Of a stretch of 34,438 nt of DNA, positions 1 to 6,798 are shown in pieces (position 1 is the stretch's first letter; the number at the start of each line of letters is the position of its first letter). The translations under genes and the position numbers were made by a program. A model generated the notes under the pieces. The model was given only the letters and a program-made list of their open reading frames with translations. It had not been told where the DNA came from and made no database searches. Origin of the DNA: Pelagibius sp. (GTDB lineage Bacteria; Pseudomonadota; Alphaproteobacteria; Kiloniellales; Kiloniellaceae); the NCBI GenBank assembly GCA_028280305.1, contig JANQMC010000138.1, forward strand, positions 1-34,438. Reading direction: 5' to 3'.

Positions 1-27
1 CCTCCTGGCCCGCCAGGAGGCTTTATT
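1..27 (+). terminator. Rho-independent-like terminator of an upstream gene
   Basis: An 8-bp perfect stem (CCTCCTGG / CCAGGAGG) with a 4-nt loop is followed by CTTTATT. It probably ends a plus-strand gene lying before the window. The T-run is imperfect, so termination may be partial. Confidence 0.6.
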
Positions 28-68
28 GGTTTCTGGAGATAGGGTTTTGAGCCGGTGTCCTCCGATGG

Positions 69-88
69 GTTATGAGACTCCTCATAAC
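69..88. repeat. Perfect inverted repeat GTTATGAG-N4-CTCATAAC
   Basis: Two 8-nt arms are separated by ACTC and there is no following T-run. The arms could be a protein-binding palindrome or an RNA hairpin. No gene start follows closely, so the role is unknown. Confidence 0.4.
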
Positions 89-114
89 TTGAAGGCTGAG
101 ACCGTATAGAAAAA

Positions 115-134
115 GCTCCAGGGGAGCCCTTTTT
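115..134 (+). terminator. Possible short terminator hairpin
   Basis: GCTCC (115-119) pairs with GGAGC (123-127) across a 3-nt loop and is followed by CCTTTTT. The stem is short. The stretch 135-557 shows no gene I can support. Confidence 0.35.
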
Positions 135-587
135 AGCCCGAAGGGCGAGCTCCGGCGAAAAGAGAGCTCAAGCCGGACAGACTTGACAGCCTCGCGGCGC
201 CCAACCCTAGATTTCCTCAGCGTCATGATCATTATACAGGCCTTCCCGGCTGTGGCAGTGTTCTGGCCCGAGTACTTGCACGGCAAGTGACTGGAGTGAC
301 GAGACGGTGGATTCGCTGACCCCTGGAGAGAGCCTGATCGCGGTTGAACGGGCGACGGACATCGTCGCAGGCAGCCGGCGCTTAGCGGAGGTGGTGCGGT
401 GGTGCCGCGACCGCATCTTCGAGAGTGATGCGGCGGCGCGTACTTGGGCTGACATCGATACTGCGGACATGCCGGCGGAAGGCGGTGCATCTTTGTATGC
501 TGGCCGGCGGCTGCGCCACGACGCTGGTGACGCATCTTTACCGGCCCTGGTTTTGCCTTGAGCGGGGGCGAGGAAAAGTCCGCGGCC

Positions 588-866
588 ATGCTCGCCGCAT
601 TCCGGGCGGATCTCGCGCAACGGCTGAATGCGATGGAGGCCCTGGCCGCCGGACTACAGGATGGAAGTCTGGATTTCGAGGATGCCTCCGCCGCCGTTGC
701 GGCACACCTCCATGACATCAAGGGAACCGGGCGCCCCTTCGGCGTACCTCAGGCTACCGACCTAGCGCGCGAATTTGAGCGGATTATTAAATCCGGAGAC
801 TGGCATCGGGCAAGCGCAACCGGCCTCGTGCGACATTGGGTGGCCCGGTTGAAGGGACTCTGCTGA
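588..866 (+). CDS. Small histidine-phosphotransfer (Hpt) domain protein
   Basis: This is a 92-residue protein made almost wholly of an Hpt four-helix domain. The signature HDIKGTGRPFG (His at about residue 42, then Lys-Gly three residues on) followed by a helix ending in LAREFE matches the phospho-accepting His region of Hpt modules, which relay phosphate between receiver domains. I chose ATG 588 because GAGGAAAAG lies 9 nt upstream; a TTG at 558 would add 10 residues but has no ribosome site. The reading frame upstream is interrupted, so this could be the C-terminal remnant of a larger hybrid kinase. A response regulator gene follows 480 bp downstream, and no kinase is visible. Partner and pathway are unknown. 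Confidence 0.6.
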   Translation: MLAAFRADLAQRLNAMEALAAGLQDGSLDFEDASAAVAAHLHDIKGTGRPFGVPQATDLAREFERIIKSGDWHRASATGLVRHWVARLKGLC

Positions 867-1344
867 TTGCCGTTTGCCGTATCACGCACTGGTCTTGCGA
901 GACGGCAGCAGGCCATTCTTCTGACTTCAAAACCCGTTTGTAATCATATCTTAGCGCACAGTGGGTAATCAGGGCGAATGGTCCTGTACTCCGTTCATCC
1001 AAACCGCTATTGTCCTTATTCGGGGTTTGAATGCTAAATCTTACTATTCAGGGTAGTAATCAGCCAGTAGGCACAAATATTCGTGGTATGCTCCAGACGT
1101 TTAATAAGTCCCTGGGAGTGATACCCGCTAGGACAGCTTCGGCAGCCTTTTTTGGTGCTGCAGACAACAGGTAGTTTGCGATTCATCGTATTATTGTCTC
1201 GAGAAGAGACATGCCGGCGAAGGCAGATTTACTGTCCTTAACTGCCTCTGAAATGATCTGACACCTCTTCTGGTGTGATCGTAACGACACTGCAATTGGG
1301 CTCCGCTAAGTTTGAATCGTCACGGTCGATGGGAGAGAAGACCG
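867..1344. other. Gene-free interval before the response regulator
   Basis: No credible gene is seen on either strand. The stretch is more A/T-rich than its surroundings. An imperfect operator-like inverted repeat, ACACC-TCTTCT-GGTGT flanked by GATC on both sides, lies at 1255-1280, about 70 nt before the regulator start. The promoter of the regulator gene is presumably here, but I cannot point to a clear -35/-10 pair. Confidence 0.4.
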
Positions 1345-2085
1345 ATGAAGATTGCTCTGGCAGACGACCATGCGCTTTTCAGGGATGGCCTTCGCAGCGC
1401 CCTGAAGGACACTTTTGGGCCTGAGACACAGGTGCTCGAAGCGGCGGACAGGGAAGACCTGGTAGCCATCTTGGAGGCCGAGCCGGGGCTTGAACTGGTG
1501 ATTTGTGATCTGCGGATGCCCGGGATGGGGGGTGCCGACTGCATTGCCGGCTTGGTTGCCATCAGGCCGAGTATCCCCTTGGTGATGATCTCGGCATCAG
1601 ACGATCCTGCGGATGCCTGCCGGGCAATGCAACAAGGCGCCCGGGGATACATCCCGAAGAGCGATAGCCTGGCGGTCCTGCAACGCGCCTTGGATCTTAT
1701 TCTCGTCGGCGGTACCTATGCGCCGGTCGAGGCGCTGATGGCGCGCGGCGAGGAGCAGGTGGAAGCCGTCGATCCGGCCGCTCCACGTGGACCCTGCGAG
1801 CCGCTGCCGGCCCTAAGCCGACGCCAGCGCATGATCTTCGAGCGTCTTGCCGAGGGTAAGCCGAACAAGATCATTGCCCGAGAACTGGGCATTGCCGAAG
1901 GCACTGTAAAGGCCCAGCTTCGGACGGTGTTTCGCAAGCTCGGCGTTGCCAATCGCGTGCAGGCTGCCTTAGTGGCTGCGCAGGTGCTAGAGCCGGACTT
2001 GGCAAGCCGCCCGGCCGCTGCGCCTCTGACCACCGACGCCACTGGGAAAGAAGCCAAGATCTATCCCTTCCCGGGCCAGGCATAA
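1345..2085 (+). CDS. NarL/FixJ-family two-component response regulator
   Basis: A 246-residue regulator. The N-terminal receiver domain (about residues 1-120) has the acidic pair in LADDHALFRDG, the phospho-acceptor Asp55 in VICDLRMPGMGG, and the conserved Lys in GYIPKSDS. The C-terminal LuxR-type helix-turn-helix (about 155-215) carries the family pattern LSRRQRMIFERLAEGKPNK and GIAEGTVKAQLRTVFRKLGV. ATG 1345 is preferred over the upstream TTG at 1312 because GGGAGAGAAG sits 4-14 nt ahead and the receiver fold starts directly with MKIALADDH. No cognate kinase is nearby; the Hpt protein upstream is a possible phospho-donor. Its position just before the amyloid-like locus suggests, but does not prove, a role in its control. 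Confidence 0.9.
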   Translation: MKIALADDHALFRDGLRSALKDTFGPETQVLEAADREDLVAILEAEPGLELVICDLRMPGMGGADCIAGLVAIRPSIPLVMISASDDPADACRAMQQGARGYIPKSDSLAVLQRALDLILVGGTYAPVEALMARGEEQVEAVDPAAPRGPCEPLPALSRRQRMIFERLAEGKPNKIIARELGIAEGTVKAQLRTVFRKLGVANRVQAALVAAQVLEPDLASRPAAAPLTTDATGKEAKIYPFPGQA

Positions 2086-2103
2086 CGGTTCCTGCAGGGC
2101 CAG

Positions 2104-2119
2104 CCCCCCCCCCCCCCCC
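2104..2119. repeat. Homopolymer tract of 16 C
   Basis: Sixteen consecutive C residues lie 19 nt after the response-regulator stop and about 170 nt before a sigma-54 promoter. The tract is non-coding on either strand as far as I can see. Tracts of this length are prone to slippage and to sequencing error. Confidence 0.9.
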
Positions 2120-2291
2120 GGACCGGGCTCCCACGCCTGTTCTGAGCGGCGCACACCCGCCGCCGAAATCCCTGACCCGCACCCCCATGTTGCTTCGCGC
2201 TAAGCGGTCGGTCAGGAAATGAGGCTCCGTTAGTTCTTTACCGGTTCCTGAAACAGCAGATGACGGGCTGACTGCCCGGTCTTGCCTGCAA

Positions 2292-2307
2292 TGGCATGCC
2301 ACTTGCT
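2292..2307 (+). promoter_or_regulatory. Sigma-54 promoter upstream of the small secreted protein
   Basis: TGGCATGCCACTTGCT matches the sigma-54 (RpoN) consensus TGGCACG-N4-TTGCW at all fixed positions but one. GG and GC have the required 10-nt separation. Transcription would start near 2318, about 64 nt before ATG 2382. An enhancer-binding protein gene is in the same locus (9040-10290). Confidence 0.8.
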
Positions 2308-2381
2308 TTGCATTCTTCCGGGCACTGGGGCATGGCCGCGCCGCGATGGTTGCGGGTATGCCAGTTTGGGCGGGGGAAAAA

Positions 2382-2696
2382 ATGGTTCTGAGGATTCTGG
2401 GCCTGATGCTGGCAGGCAGCGCCGTCGTATTTGTCCCGGCGGCAACGATCGGACTGGCGCAAGATAAGCTGGCCCTGATGGCGTTTCTCGATGACGAGAC
2501 ACCGGCGGTGAGCGATCGGGAACTCGAACTGCTAAAGGCGCGAGGCCTTGCGGAGCAAGGGCTGGTGCACCCGGGAGGGCCGCGGGAGCACGGTGTCATT
2601 CTCTGGGACGAACTCAAGCCGATCAAACCGGGTGCGCCCCAGCCGACGCAGGCGGGCCAGAGCCGCAGCAACATCTCTACAACCGGTGGCCGCTGA
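2382..2696 (+). CDS. Small secreted protein of the amyloid-like locus (FapA-position)
   Basis: A 104-residue protein with an N-terminal signal peptide (MVLRILGLMLAGSAVVFVPA, cleavage likely after IGLA near residue 26). The mature part starts with an acidic helix ending SDRELELLKARG (residues 44-55) and finishes in a Pro/Gly/Ser/Thr-rich tail. I do not recognise a family. The ATG at 2382 follows a GGGGGA ribosome site; an in-frame ATG at 2346 would spoil the signal peptide. It has its own near-perfect sigma-54 promoter and lies ahead of the large repeat protein, where fapA stands in Pseudomonas. The acidic helix followed by Arg-Gly recurs in two other secreted proteins here and may be a processing signal. 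A chaperone or accessory role in fibril assembly is inference. Confidence 0.6.
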   Translation: MVLRILGLMLAGSAVVFVPAATIGLAQDKLALMAFLDDETPAVSDRELELLKARGLAEQGLVHPGGPREHGVILWDELKPIKPGAPQPTQAGQSRSNISTTGGR

Positions 2697-2753
2697 AGCC
2701 GGGCCGGGCCGTTGCCGTGACCATGGTTCGCGTCGAGGCGGCGTCATTTCTCT

Positions 2754-2779
2754 TAACACCTGTAACACGGATGTAACAC
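2754..2779. promoter_or_regulatory. Triple TAACAC motif, candidate activator site
   Basis: TAACAC occurs at 2754-2759, 2763-2768 and 2774-2779, the last two as TGTAACAC direct repeats 11 nt apart, about one helical turn. They lie some 265-285 nt upstream of the sigma-54 promoter at 3040. This is plausible for an upstream activating sequence, but unproven. Confidence 0.35.
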
Positions 2780-2893
2780 TGAAGCTCTGCGGGGCGGCTG
2801 GCTTGCCGACGGCCTGAAGGCGCGGCAAAAAAGAGGTATTCGCCGACTCTCGACGCGCAGTATCGCCGCCACACGGTCTCTGAGAGCCTGAAT

Positions 2894-2944
2894 CTGTTAC
2901 GCGGCCGATACAGACCGTATAGCCGCTGTACAAGCTGTAACGCG
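2894..2944. promoter_or_regulatory. Paired CTGTTACGCG / CTGTAACGCG sites, candidate upstream activating sequence
   Basis: CTGTTACGCG (2894-2903) and CTGTAACGCG (2935-2944) differ by one base and are 41 nt apart, close to four helical turns. They lie about 100-145 nt before the sigma-54 promoter at 3040, the usual distance for enhancer-binding-protein sites. The core TGTWAC also matches the TGTAAC motifs at 2761-2779. Confidence 0.45.
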
Positions 2945-3039
2945 AGGCCGGTCCGAAAAGCGGTTCGATCATCAGAACGCGGCGCAGAAAATCATCATAA
3001 AGTTATGAAATACAATGATTTAGACCTGTGTTGCCGTTG

Positions 3040-3055
3040 TGGCACGGCGGTTGCT
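3040..3055 (+). promoter_or_regulatory. Perfect sigma-54 promoter of the repeat-protein operon
   Basis: TGGCACGGCGGTTGCT fits the RpoN consensus TGGCACG-N4-TTGCW at every fixed base. The start of transcription should be near 3066, leaving a 5' leader of about 160 nt before ATG 3227. Candidate activator sites lie 100-285 nt upstream. Confidence 0.88.
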
Positions 3056-3226
3056 GTGTATTGCGACGGGGGTGCGCGTGTCTTGTGGATCCCCGGCCGG
3101 AAGGTCCCGTAGAGGTCGAGCCCGAGGGGTATCCAAGGGGTGCAGGTCTGTCGGGGGAGGCCTTCGGGTTAAGGCGCTTCCAGGCAGGAGGCTATGAACC
3201 GGATAACGCATCAAGAGGAGAAAACA

Positions 3227-5548
3227 ATGAGAAAGTCTCTGATCGCGGGGGCCTCCGTCTTCGCACTGGTCGCGGGGCTGGGCGGCACCGCTTTGGCCGG
3301 CGACGTGAATGAGGCCGTGAGCCTTAACACGCTCAACTCGACCGTCGTCAATGACGGCGAAGTTGGTCCAACCAATGATGACAATGATGGCATCGGCGGC
3401 GGCGCCGAGAACTCGCTGAACAACGACTTCGGCAACCAGACCTTCAAGGATGAGGTGCTGAACCAGAACAACATCAACTCCGGCATCAACTCAGCCCAAC
3501 AGGGTGGCAACGCCGCTGCGATCGCCATTGATGGCGATGGCGTCCGTCTATCCGATACCTCGGACCCTGATGTGAACTTTGCCAAGGCCGGCACCATTGC
3601 CGATCAGAAGGTAGAGAACAACGCCTTCGTCAATGCCGATGATGAAGTAAGTGGTGAAGACGATGACGGTATTGCAGGTCAGGCGCGGGACTCGCTGAAC
3701 AACGACTTCGGCAGTGAGACCTTTGAAAATCAGGCGATCAATCAGAACAACATCAATTCCGGTATCAACTCGGCCCAGCAGGGCGCCAATGCGGCTGCTA
3801 TCTCGGTCGACCTTGACGGCGCAAAGGCGAAATTCTCCGCCAACGTCGCTCTTTCGGGCAATTACCTGGACCAGGATGTTGAGAACGACGCGGTTTCCAG
3901 CGACGCAGGCATCACAACCAATCAAGACAACGATGCCATCGCCGGTGAAGTCGACGATTCGCTGCGCAACGACTTCGGCAACCAGACCTTTGATAACCAG
4001 GTGATCAACCAGAACAACATCAACGCCGGCATCAACTCCGCACAGCAGGGCGCCAACACGGTATCGATCGCTGCAAGTGTCGGTGATGTCGACAACCTGC
4101 CGTCCTTCGGCGTTCTGGACCTGGATAACGACACGCAGGAAAACCTCGGCGAGGCGGTGAACGCATTTGCCGATGCCCTGGATATCGGCCCGACCGTCGA
4201 TGATCAGGACGGCATCGAGGTTGAGGAATACGAGTTGAACCTTGCGGCGTCCCGTTCAAAGGGCACCCAGAAAGTCAAGAACACCGCCAATAACAGCGGC
4301 GAAGCTGACAACGAGGAAGACGGTGGTATTGGCGGCGATGTAGAACGATCCCTGCATAACGACTTTGGGAACGAGACTTTCCAAGATCAGGCGATTAACC
4401 AGAACAACATCAACTCCGGCATCAACTCCGCCCAACAGGGTGCCAATACCCTGGCTCTCGCGGTGGACACCGATGAGCGGACTCGATTCTTCAACGAGAG
4501 TGTTCAGGACTGGAACATCGCGATTTCGGATTCCAATCAAACGCAGGACTTCGACAATACAGCTAAAACCGATGACCTCGACAACGACGGCGTCGGCGGG
4601 TTCGACAATGACGGCAATCCGGAGCCGACGAATTCCTTGTTCAACAAGTTCGGCGAAGAGACGTTCCAGAACCAAGTCATCAACCAAAACAACATCAACG
4701 CCGGCATCAATAACGGCCAGCAGGGCATGAACACCTCTGCCATGGCCATCGATGCATCGCCTTCGGAAACCGATCTGAACTTCGCCTACGCGAATTCAAC
4801 CGGTCTTCAGACGGGTTCCAACACAGCCGAAGACAACAGCTTCTCCGGCAGTGACGACGATACCGGCCTCGGTATTGGCGGTAACCCGGGCCCGAACAAC
4901 CTGAACAACAAGTTCGGCGACAACACCTTCGAGAACCAGGTCATCAACCAGAACAACATCAATGCCGGCATCAATTCGGCGCAGCAGGGTGGCAACACCA
5001 CTGCTCTGGCGATTGCCGACAGCGCAAGTGCGGTTGATGAAAACATCTCGGAAGCCTCTGCGGATCTGACCCAGGGCAAGAAGAATGATCCCTTGACCAA
5101 TACCGCCAAGGCTACCGGTGAAGACAGTGGTGGTGTCGGCGGCAATCCGCACGGCAGCCCCAACAACGGCGCCCTGAGCAACCATTTCGGTAGCAACACC
5201 TTCGAGAACCAGGTGATGAACCAGAACAACATCAATTCTGGCATCAATTCGGCTCAGCAGGGCGCGAACACCGTCGCCATGTCCCTCGACCTCGGTGGTC
5301 CGGGCGGCCTGGATCTGAACTCGGCGGTCAGCACCTCCGCGCTCAGCCAGACCGTCACCAATACGGCCATGGTGACCGGCGACAGCAATGCCGGCATCGG
5401 CGGTGGTGCGGTGAATGCGCTGAACAACAACTTCGGCAACAACACCTTCCAGAACCAGGTCATGAGCCAGAACAACATCAATTCTGGCATCAACTCGGCT
5501 CAGCAGGGTGCGAACACCATAGCTATCTCCTTCAGCGGCGGCAGCTAA
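3227..5548 (+). CDS. Secreted Asn/Gln-rich eight-repeat protein, probable functional amyloid major subunit (Fap-like)
   Basis: A 773-residue exported protein. A signal peptide (residues 1-24, ending GGTALA) is followed by eight copies of a block of about 35 residues with the pattern L-x-N-x-F-G-x-x-T-F-x-N-Q-V and then NQNNINSGINSAQQGANT and a short strand of alternating Ala/Ile. The blocks are joined by acidic Asp/Asn/Gly linkers of about 45-95 residues. I see no cysteine and only one Trp. Such Asn/Gln/Gly repeats with alternating hydrophobics are typical of functional amyloid subunits. Identity as the fibre protein rests mainly on context: a C39 peptidase, a lipoprotein and a coiled-coil outer-membrane barrel beside it, as in fapA-F. 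ATG 3227 follows AGAGGAG and starts the signal peptide; an ATG at 3194 is less likely. It is transcribed from the sigma-54 promoter at 3040. The repeats are not close to Pseudomonas FapC by eye. Confidence 0.8.
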   Translation: MRKSLIAGASVFALVAGLGGTALAGDVNEAVSLNTLNSTVVNDGEVGPTNDDNDGIGGGAENSLNNDFGNQTFKDEVLNQNNINSGINSAQQGGNAAAIAIDGDGVRLSDTSDPDVNFAKAGTIADQKVENNAFVNADDEVSGEDDDGIAGQARDSLNNDFGSETFENQAINQNNINSGINSAQQGANAAAISVDLDGAKAKFSANVALSGNYLDQDVENDAVSSDAGITTNQDNDAIAGEVDDSLRNDFGNQTFDNQVINQNNINAGINSAQQGANTVSIAASVGDVDNLPSFGVLDLDNDTQENLGEAVNAFADALDIGPTVDDQDGIEVEEYELNLAASRSKGTQKVKNTANNSGEADNEEDGGIGGDVERSLHNDFGNETFQDQAINQNNINSGINSAQQGANTLALAVDTDERTRFFNESVQDWNIAISDSNQTQDFDNTAKTDDLDNDGVGGFDNDGNPEPTNSLFNKFGEETFQNQVINQNNINAGINNGQQGMNTSAMAIDASPSETDLNFAYANSTGLQTGSNTAEDNSFSGSDDDTGLGIGGNPGPNNLNNKFGDNTFENQVINQNNINAGINSAQQGGNTTALAIADSASAVDENISEASADLTQGKKNDPLTNTAKATGEDSGGVGGNPHGSPNNGALSNHFGSNTFENQVMNQNNINSGINSAQQGANTVAMSLDLGGPGGLDLNSAVSTSALSQTVTNTAMVTGDSNAGIGGGAVNALNNNFGNNTFQNQVMSQNNINSGINSAQQGANTIAISFSGGS
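3410..5545 (+). repeat. Eight in-gene repeats encoding the amyloid-like block
   Basis: The conserved NQNNIN core lies near 3461, 3741, 4006, 4396, 4681, 4944, 5221 and 5465. Spacing is about 245-285 bp, except about 390 bp between copies 3 and 4, where an extra linker is inserted. Conservation is at the protein level with silent variation between copies, so the array is old rather than freshly duplicated. Confidence 0.92.
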
Positions 5549-5583
5549 GCCAAAGCTGAAACCTGTTTAACAGGTACGCCGGA

Positions 5584-5607
5584 CCGGTGGGGCCTCGGCC
5601 CCACCGG
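5584..5607 (+). promoter_or_regulatory. Intercistronic GC-rich hairpin after the repeat gene
   Basis: CCGGTGGGG (5584-5592) pairs with CCCCACCGG (5599-5607); the inner CC/GG can extend the stem. A smaller palindrome, CCTGTT-T-AACAGG, precedes it at 5565-5577. There is no T-run, so it more probably protects the upstream message or attenuates read-through than fully terminates. Confidence 0.55.
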
Positions 5608-5659
5608 ACACCGGTGGGAGAGAGTTACAGTGGAAACGCGATGCTCGGGAGGCGTTGCT

Positions 5660-6046
5660 ATGACGATCAAGATCAGACTTTTCAGTTTTCCTGCCTTACT
5701 CATCACTGCGGTTGTTTTCGGCGCTGCGGGGACCGCGCCCGTATTGGCGGAGGATGCTTTCTCCAACTGGGGCAGTGTCGACGACCAAGCTCTGTCAGCG
5801 GAACGGGGCAAGGCCTTCGAGCTTGATGAATCAGCCCTGGCGACGGCAGTTGGCGCCCAGTACCAATATGTTAATTTCCCGGATATCGGAGAGGTTGGCC
5901 CTGGTGGCGAAATCACCCTCGGCAGCCATACTTTTGCCAATCAGGTCATGTCGTTGAACGTCATGAACACCGGCAGCAATGTCGCCATGCAACATCAGAA
6001 CGTGATTGCCGTCACGGTTATCGACAGCACGGTGGCCGCGCCATGA
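5660..6046 (+). CDS. Small secreted protein with one degenerate amyloid repeat (possible minor subunit or nucleator)
   Basis: A 128-residue protein with a signal peptide (ending APVLA at residue 30). An acidic segment with VDDQALSAERGK (residues 40-51) follows, then at residues 88-120 a stretch aligning with the repeat of the large protein: HTFANQVMSLNVMNTGSNVA here against NTFQNQVMSQNNINSGINSA there, both followed by a strand with alternating Val/Ile/Ala. It is thus a one-repeat paralogue of the fibre subunit, and by analogy with FapB or CsgB could nucleate or cap fibres; that role is inference. ATG 5660 has GGGAGG 7 nt upstream. Its stop overlaps the start of the peptidase gene (ATGA), so the two are translationally coupled. 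Confidence 0.72.
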   Translation: MTIKIRLFSFPALLITAVVFGAAGTAPVLAEDAFSNWGSVDDQALSAERGKAFELDESALATAVGAQYQYVNFPDIGEVGPGGEITLGSHTFANQVMSLNVMNTGSNVAMQHQNVIAVTVIDSTVAAP

Positions 6047-6786
6047 CAACGTCGTCGATTTTTTTTCGGGCGATTGGCCGGCGGGGCGGGGCTGTGCTCG
6101 CAAGCACGGTTCTACTGGTTGGCTTGCTTGGGCTGAGTGGATCGCCGGCGGATGCGGGCGAGACGCGTTTTGTCTCCGCCGGCGGCATGGCCTTCAATCT
6201 GAAGGTCAAGAGTATCAAGGAGCGTAAGTGGGAGACGGTTGTTCGGCAGGAACGCGATTTCTCCTGCGGCTCGGCGGCCGTCGCCACCTTGTTGTCGTAT
6301 CACTACGACCGGCCGACAGAGGAAGTGGAAGTCTTCGAGGCGATGTTTGCTGTCGGTGACCGTCAGAAGATCATGGCACAGGGGTTCTCTCTGCTCGACA
6401 TGAAGCAGTTTCTCGATGCCCGCGGCTATACCGCCGACGGGTTCCGGGTGTCGCTCGACAAGCTCCAGGAAGTTGGCGTGCCGGCGATCGTTCTGCTTGA
6501 TTTGCGTGGTTACAAGCACTTCGTGGTGATCAAGGGAGTGACGCCGCATCATGTCCTGGTGGGCGATCCCTCGCGTGGTATCCAGCGCTATAAGCGTGCG
6601 GATTTTCAGAAACTTCTGGCTAACGATATCGTCTTCGTCGTCCGCACCCAGGTCGAGGTGGCCAAAGCCAACTTCAATCTGGTGGATGACTGGGGCGCCC
6701 ATCCGCAGGCACCTTTCGGGTCCGCGGTTAGCCAGAGCAGCTTGGCCAACATCACAATCTACCTGCCAGGGGCAGGTACACGCTAA
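6043..6786 (+). CDS. Exported C39-family cysteine peptidase (FapD-like)
   Basis: A 247-residue protein with an N-terminal signal or anchor segment (residues about 15-38) and a C39 papain-like fold. The catalytic Cys is in RDFSCGSAAVATLL (Cys75), the His in GYKHFVVIKGV (His159) and the Asp in LVGDPSRG (Asp175), which gives the C-H-D triad. C39 peptidases usually cleave after double-glycine leaders and are fused to ABC exporters. This one stands alone and is exported, as is FapD of the Pseudomonas Fap amyloid system, whose peptidase is needed for fibre secretion. It overlaps the upstream gene by 4 nt and is followed by the lipoprotein gene after 12 nt. Likely substrates are the neighbouring secreted proteins that carry an L-x3-R-G motif. 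Confidence 0.88.
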   Translation: MTTSSIFFRAIGRRGGAVLASTVLLVGLLGLSGSPADAGETRFVSAGGMAFNLKVKSIKERKWETVVRQERDFSCGSAAVATLLSYHYDRPTEEVEVFEAMFAVGDRQKIMAQGFSLLDMKQFLDARGYTADGFRVSLDKLQEVGVPAIVLLDLRGYKHFVVIKGVTPHHVLVGDPSRGIQRYKRADFQKLLANDIVFVVRTQVEVAKANFNLVDDWGAHPQAPFGSAVSQSSLANITIYLPGAGTR

Positions 6787-6798
6787 GGGAGGCGCCAG

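Noticed and set aside
307..561. 84-codon reading frame from a GTG, just before the Hpt gene
   Set aside because: It has partly coding-like codon use in its first half but no ribosome site, no recognisable domain and loss of that codon bias in its second half. It may be a decayed upstream part of the Hpt gene, but I cannot support it.
1871..2674. 267-codon minus-strand frame across the response-regulator end and the small secreted gene
   Set aside because: It reads through the C16 tract as polyglycine and is antisense to supported genes and a sigma-54 promoter.
3410..5545. Regular repeats as a CRISPR array or DNA-level satellite
   Set aside because: The repeats are in one reading frame, about 245-390 bp apart, with silent changes between copies and a signal peptide ahead. 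They are protein repeats.
3227..5548. Curli (CsgA) or RTX-type identity for the repeat protein
   Set aside because: No CsgG, CsgE or CsgF homologue and no type I exporter is nearby, and the repeat lacks the GGxGxD nonapeptides of RTX. The C39 peptidase plus coiled-coil barrel fits a Fap-type route better.
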